16,655 nucleotides of DNA from NCBI GenBank assembly GCA_022614705.1, contig JAKEIB010000269.1, forward strand, positions 1-16,655. Reading direction: 5' to 3'. The notes below the pieces were generated by a model. It was not told the DNA's origin, did no database searches, and saw nothing but the letters and a program-made list of their open reading frames with translations. The position numbers and the translations under genes are program-made. The DNA is from Planctomycetota bacterium (GTDB lineage Bacteria; Planctomycetota; Planctomycetia; Pirellulales; Lacipirellulaceae). Of this stretch, positions 13,909 through 16,655 are shown in pieces; position 1 is the stretch's first letter, and every line of letters begins with the position of its first letter.

Positions 13909-14138
13909 CCAAGTTGACTGTGGATCCCGAGTTGCGCGCGAAACTTGGAGACTTTCGGGATCTCGTCGAGTTCTGCGATGAGAGCGGGCGAGTCGTTGGA
14001 TTCTTTCACCCTGTCGCTCCAACCATTCAAAGTCGGACCAACTCGCCGATTTCGGACGAGGAGGTCGAACGCGCTCGTGGGCAGCGAACCGGTCGGCCGT
14101 TGCGAGACATCCTGGTCGATCTAGATCGACAGGCATGA
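13905..14138 (+). CDS. Antitoxin-like small protein
   Basis: Protein of 77 aa placed immediately before a RelE/ParE-like toxin, which it overlaps by 4 nt. It has a short N-terminal segment (MTKLTVDPELRAKLGDFRDLVEFCDESGRVVGFFHP) that reads as a beta/alpha unit, then an acidic/basic C-terminal helix (SDEEVERARGQRTGRPLRDILVDLD), the sort of tail that wraps a toxin. I do not see a classic DNA-binding fold such as RHH or Xre, so repression of the operon would need the N-terminal part. The start has AAAGGA about 10 nt upstream. The antitoxin role is inferred from order, size and overlap. Confidence 0.7.
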   Translation: MTKLTVDPELRAKLGDFRDLVEFCDESGRVVGFFHPVAPTIQSRTNSPISDEEVERARGQRTGRPLRDILVDLDRQA

Positions 14139-14413
14139 AATATACGGTCCTGTGGACGCCGACGGCCGAGCGCGATCTGGCCGAAATCTGGCTGCAGTCA
14201 CCCGACCGCGAAGCCATCCGCTCTGCAGCGGATACCCTGGACAGCCTGCTGCACGTGGACGCTCATCTGCGCGGCGAATCACGTTATGAATCGCTGTGCA
14301 TTCTCCTTGCTGCTCCCTTAGGCATCGACATCGAGGTCGATCAAGACAATCGTACGGTTTGGGTGCTGCGTGTTTGGCGCTACGAGCGGCGCGGGACTAC
14401 GCCGCCTCAATAA
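14135..14413 (+). CDS. RelE/ParE-superfamily toxin
   Basis: Protein of 92 aa. The N-terminus MKYTVLWTPTAERDLAEIWL is the usual RelE/ParE first strand and helix (xVxWtxxAxxdLxxIw), followed by a helix (REAIRSAADTLDSLL), a Gly-containing turn, and C-terminal strands ending in VWVLRVWRYERR. RelE members cleave mRNA on the ribosome and ParE members poison gyrase; the residues seen do not decide between them. The start overlaps the antitoxin stop (ATGA). The last 96 nt overlap, tail to tail, with a minus-strand small gene. As with many such modules, it may have been acquired horizontally. Confidence 0.82.
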   Translation: MKYTVLWTPTAERDLAEIWLQSPDREAIRSAADTLDSLLHVDAHLRGESRYESLCILLAAPLGIDIEVDQDNRTVWVLRVWRYERRGTTPPQ

Positions 14414-14524
14414 CGATACTTCCTCAGCCCGCGCGGCGGGAGTCAGCGGCGCGGAACGGAAGAATTGAGCCGCCAGCAGTACGCCAACCGCCACCAGCAA
14501 TATCTGAGTCGTTCGCTCGTTCAT
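14318..14524 (-). CDS. Small membrane-anchored or secreted protein
   Basis: Protein of 68 aa, starting MNERTTQILLVAVGVLLAAQFF, which is a clear N-terminal hydrophobic helix (signal anchor or signal peptide, possible cleavage near AARA). The start is convincing: AAGGAGG lies 6 nt before the ATG on the minus strand, and small planctomycete proteins of this design are common. The function is not recognised. The last third (from about residue 37) is encoded antisense within the 3' end of the toxin gene and looks non-natural in composition, so the gene may have lost its own stop when the toxin module arrived. A longer in-frame version to 14686 would read through a heptamer hairpin. Confidence 0.6.
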   Translation of the reverse strand: MNERTTQILLVAVGVLLAAQFFRSAPLTPAARAEEVSLLRRRSPAPLVAPNTQHPNRTIVLIDLDVDA

Positions 14525-14577
14525 TGCCCGCCTCCTTCTACAAATCTCTGCATTGTTAATGAACCGGTCAGACGACA

Positions 14578-14679
14578 GCAGGGAGCACGGAGCATGGAGC
14601 CACCCAACGGGTACCCGGCAGGGAGCAAGAATTCCGACTCTCCGCCCCCGGCTCCTTGCTCCTTGCTCCATGCTCCCTG
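14578..14679. repeat. Heptamer-repeat hairpin 5, between two minus-strand genes
   Basis: Left arm CAGGGAG, CACGGAG, CATGGAG (14578-14598), with a further CAGGGAG at 14619-14625. Right arm CTCCTTG twice, CTCCATG, CTCCCTG (14652-14679). Same GGAGCAN family as the hairpins at pstA-pstB and pstB-phoU. On the minus strand it lies right after the LamG gene stop and upstream of the small gene, so again it sits between two codirectional genes. Confidence 0.85.
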
Positions 14680-14682
14680 CTT

Positions 14683-15783
14683 TCATTCTCCGACTCGGAC
14701 CCAGTGGGCGTCGTGAATGATGCCGTGATGGCGGTTGCCGGATGCGTCGCGCAGCTCGTCGCCTTGTCCTTCGTCGAAATGATAGAGGGCGACCGTTTCA
14801 TCGTCGACCGCCAGCTGCGATTGCGGCTCGTAATCGCCGTCGTAGCGCGCTGCATTGGAAATCCGCACCTCGTCGATTCGACCGCAGAACATTTCGTGGC
14901 TTTCGGTGACCCGGTGAGGGCTGCAGCCGATCCGCATCGTAAAGGGCGAAAGGCCGACGGGGCCTTCGAACGGTTCGCTCGCAATCGGCTTGCCGTCTTT
15001 GTACAGCCGGATCTCGTCTTCTTCGATGACGGCTGCGACGTGCATCCGCGGCTCAACGAACGGCAGGCACTCCTTGACGGCCTGCACGTACCCGCGATTT
15101 TCCGACCTCAAGTCGATCGAGAGCCGGTCCGGGCCTAAGGCCAGCTCGACGCCGCCAAACTCCGTGTCGGCGACAATCGCCATGTAATGCGCGTAGACAT
15201 GTGTCTCCGGATTCACGCGCGGGCCTCGGATCGGCATTGGGCTGACGATGGCTTCGATCGTGCAAACCGTCCCGCCGTACTTGAGCGTCGGCAGCTCCAC
15301 GTAGCTGGTGACGCCGTTGAACAGCAACTCGTAATTCTTCCCGTCGAATTTTAGCGGCTGCTCGGCGGCGCGGGCCGCACGACGGCGCAAGACGTCCTCG
15401 CGCAGTTGCTCGTATTGTTTCAGTGCTTCCACGAACTTCGGGCGCACCTCGTCGCCCGTGCCCTCTTCAATGAGATCGCGGCGCTTGAGCTCGGCGACGA
15501 CCTTTTGGGCCGCAAGCAACCGGCTGGCTAGCTCCAGCTCAGCGGCGTATTCCTTCTCGGCATCCGGCTCGCCTGCTTTCTCGGCAATGACTTCCGCTTC
15601 CGGCGCAGGAGATTCGCCTGTCGTGGCCTCGGCGCTGTCCGCGTCAATTCGTGCCGCGACGCCGTTGTTGCCTTGCGCGTCGTCCGCGATCGAGCGATTA
15701 CAAAGGACATGTGCTGGGATAACCGCCGCCGCCACCGCTCCCCAACGCGACCACTTCGATACAACGATTAATTTCCCAGTCAT
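14683..15783 (-). CDS. Secreted LamG-domain (concanavalin-like) protein
   Basis: Exported protein of 366 aa. ATG 15783 is fixed by AAGGAGG 7 nt upstream on the minus strand; the frame continues to 15936 but that part reads through a repeat. Signal-like N-terminus (about 11-34), then an acidic, Ala-rich segment and a charged coiled-coil (about 65-150). The C-terminal two thirds is a LamG / concanavalin-A-like jelly roll: YELLFNGVTSYVELP, then CTIEAIVSP, VAAVIEEDEIRLYKDGKPIAS, CGRIDEVRISNAARYDGDY and VALYHFDEGQGDELRDASGNRHHG, all typical blocks of LamG_3 domains in planctomycetes. Probable role: binding carbohydrate or protein outside the cytoplasm; no catalytic domain is seen. Confidence 0.85.
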   Translation of the reverse strand: MTGKLIVVSKWSRWGAVAAAVIPAHVLCNRSIADDAQGNNGVAARIDADSAEATTGESPAPEAEVIAEKAGEPDAEKEYAAELELASRLLAAQKVVAELKRRDLIEEGTGDEVRPKFVEALKQYEQLREDVLRRRAARAAEQPLKFDGKNYELLFNGVTSYVELPTLKYGGTVCTIEAIVSPMPIRGPRVNPETHVYAHYMAIVADTEFGGVELALGPDRLSIDLRSENRGYVQAVKECLPFVEPRMHVAAVIEEDEIRLYKDGKPIASEPFEGPVGLSPFTMRIGCSPHRVTESHEMFCGRIDEVRISNAARYDGDYEPQSQLAVDDETVALYHFDEGQGDELRDASGNRHHGIIHDAHWVRVGE

Positions 15784-15888
15784 GGCCAACCTCCTTTTCA
15801 GGTACGAACCATGCAAATGGAAAGGCGCTCCAATTGATCGTAGTCGATTCGTTAGGAATATGGAACTACCACACGATCCGAACGGCGA

Positions 15889-15952
15889 TTGTAGCTGGCC
15901 TCTGTGAGTCCGGGTTACATCATTCGCCAGGGTCACAGACCTCGGCTACAAG
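15889..15952. repeat. REP-like pair between divergent genes, related to that at 7068-7162
   Basis: TTGTAGCTGGCCTCTGTGAG starts at 15889 and the inverted partner ends in GGTCACAGACCTCGGCTACA (to about 15950). The outer ends TTGTAGC and GCTACAA pair. The same TGTAGCTGGCCTC core occurs twice at 7068-7123. It lies in the upstream region of both the LamG gene (minus) and the membrane protein gene (plus). The rest of 15784-16007 shows nothing else I can support. Confidence 0.8.
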
Positions 15953-16007
15953 TTTTGAAACCGGTTCTATCTGTTTTCAGAATCGGCAGCGTGGTATCAA
16001 TAAAAGC

Positions 16008-16508
16008 ATGGAAGGCGAGCGAAAAAAGCGGCCAGTCCTTCGCAACATACGAATAGTTGTGACCCTAATTAGCCTTACGGCCTGCGTGCTGGTGATCGCG
16101 TTGTGGGTGCGAGGATATTGGTTCGTAGATGCTATTGGGATTTCGCCTCGGTGCCTTCTGAGCACATATCGTGGAGAGTTGGTGGTTGGCATCGTGACGG
16201 ATAAGAGCGGCTTCTTCAGTGTCGGGAAGGGGTACGGCAGTGAAGAATTGTCCGATGTATTCGATTCGTGGAACGTTCGTGGCGCTGCAAATCGCACATG
16301 GAACGTGTATTTGGCACACGGAGAGGAGCTGCCGGGCAGCTTGTACTTTATCGTCCTGGAATTCTACACGTTGGTAGCCATCCCTCTTATCGTCGCTTTC
16401 GCCGCAGCCCCTTGGATACGCTGGTCCAAGCGCTTCAGCCTCCGCACTCTGCTAATCGCCACGACGCTCATCGCGGTATTGCTCGGAATAGTCGCGGCTT
16501 CAAATTAG
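16008..16508 (+). CDS. Planctomycete-type small integral membrane protein
   Basis: Membrane protein of 166 aa. After a basic N-terminus (MEGERKKRPVLRN) comes a TM helix (about 14-34), a soluble segment with a WNVRGAANRTWNVY stretch, a second hydrophobic helix (about 112-133), and a C-terminal unit KRFSLRTLLIATTLIAVLLGIVAA... that is, the FSLRTLL motif followed by a TM helix. That motif recurs in many otherwise unrelated small planctomycete membrane proteins and is a good lineage marker. The function is unknown. ATG 16008 is chosen because the open frame upstream (to 15834) reads through a repeat; there is no clear Shine-Dalgarno sequence. Confidence 0.75.
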   Translation: MEGERKKRPVLRNIRIVVTLISLTACVLVIALWVRGYWFVDAIGISPRCLLSTYRGELVVGIVTDKSGFFSVGKGYGSEELSDVFDSWNVRGAANRTWNVYLAHGEELPGSLYFIVLEFYTLVAIPLIVAFAAAPWIRWSKRFSLRTLLIATTLIAVLLGIVAASN

Positions 16509-16557
16509 GACATTCCCTCCAGCCGATGCGTGCTGACATTTGCCCGTAATGCGCGTA

Positions 16558-16655
16558 TATGGCCCATCGCAATAAATCTGCAACATTGGCCTGGACAAGT
16601 ACATAATATCATGGGACAAGGCGCGCGCCATGAGCGTAGGCGCCTATTCGACGTG
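16558..16655. repeat. Right copy of the 98-bp perfect terminal inverted repeat
   Basis: Exact reverse complement of positions 1-98, ending at the last base of the window. The 49 nt between the preceding stop codon and this copy hold nothing recognisable. No target-site duplication can be assessed, because both copies run off the ends. Confidence 0.95.

Noticed and set aside
1..16655. Whole window as a transposon because of its terminal inverted repeats
   Set aside because: There is no transposase or integrase, and the cargo is a full housekeeping phosphate cluster; target duplications cannot be seen.

Overview
The window looks like a piece of a planctomycete chromosome, most likely order Pirellulales or a close relative. 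The evidence is high GC, a PhoR/PhoB/Pst gene set of ordinary bacterial type, a small membrane protein ending in the FSLRTLL-type helix typical of planctomycetes, a secreted LamG-domain protein, a TolC-like lipoprotein with a long glycine-rich insert, and a very high density of short palindromic repeats. The taxonomic call is inference from protein style, not from a marker gene.

Left half (about 1-7880, + strand): a complete phosphate-sensing and uptake cluster in the order phoR, pstS, pstC, pstA, pstB, phoU, phoB. PhoR and PhoB form the two-component system; here they bracket the transporter genes instead of sitting side by side. PstS binds phosphate, PstC and PstA form the channel, PstB is the ATPase, and PhoU links transporter state to PhoR. 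A 7+4+7 direct repeat at 2330-2347, upstream of pstS, is a candidate Pho box. Several junctions in the cluster carry hairpin repeats.

Middle (about 7880-10150): a minus-strand nucleotidyltransferase-fold protein convergent with phoB, then a divergent secreted Spy/CpxP-like protein (9068-9838), each followed by a palindromic repeat pair. A MarR-family regulator (10151-10630) overlaps by 4 nt a large outer-membrane-factor lipoprotein gene (10627-13506). Three palindromes in front of the regulator are candidate operators.

Right part (about 13500-16655): a promoter-led mini-operon with a possible 36-residue ORF, an antitoxin-like gene and a RelE/ParE-like toxin, all joined by ATGA overlaps. Two minus-strand genes follow: a small anchored protein whose 3' end runs into the toxin gene, and a LamG-domain protein. 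Last is a plus-strand membrane protein.

Two things stand out. (1) Five long hairpins are built from imperfect 7-bp repeats, mirrored on two arms. Four lie just upstream of start codons (phoR, pstB, phoU and the small minus-strand gene), and one lies in frame inside the ATP-binding domain of PhoR. At least eight other palindromic repeat groups are interspersed, one more inside PhoR and one inside the N-terminus of the outer membrane factor. (2) The first 98 bases are a perfect reverse complement of the last 98, so the window is bounded by an inverted repeat. This may be a repeat-induced contig break or a real flanking repeat.
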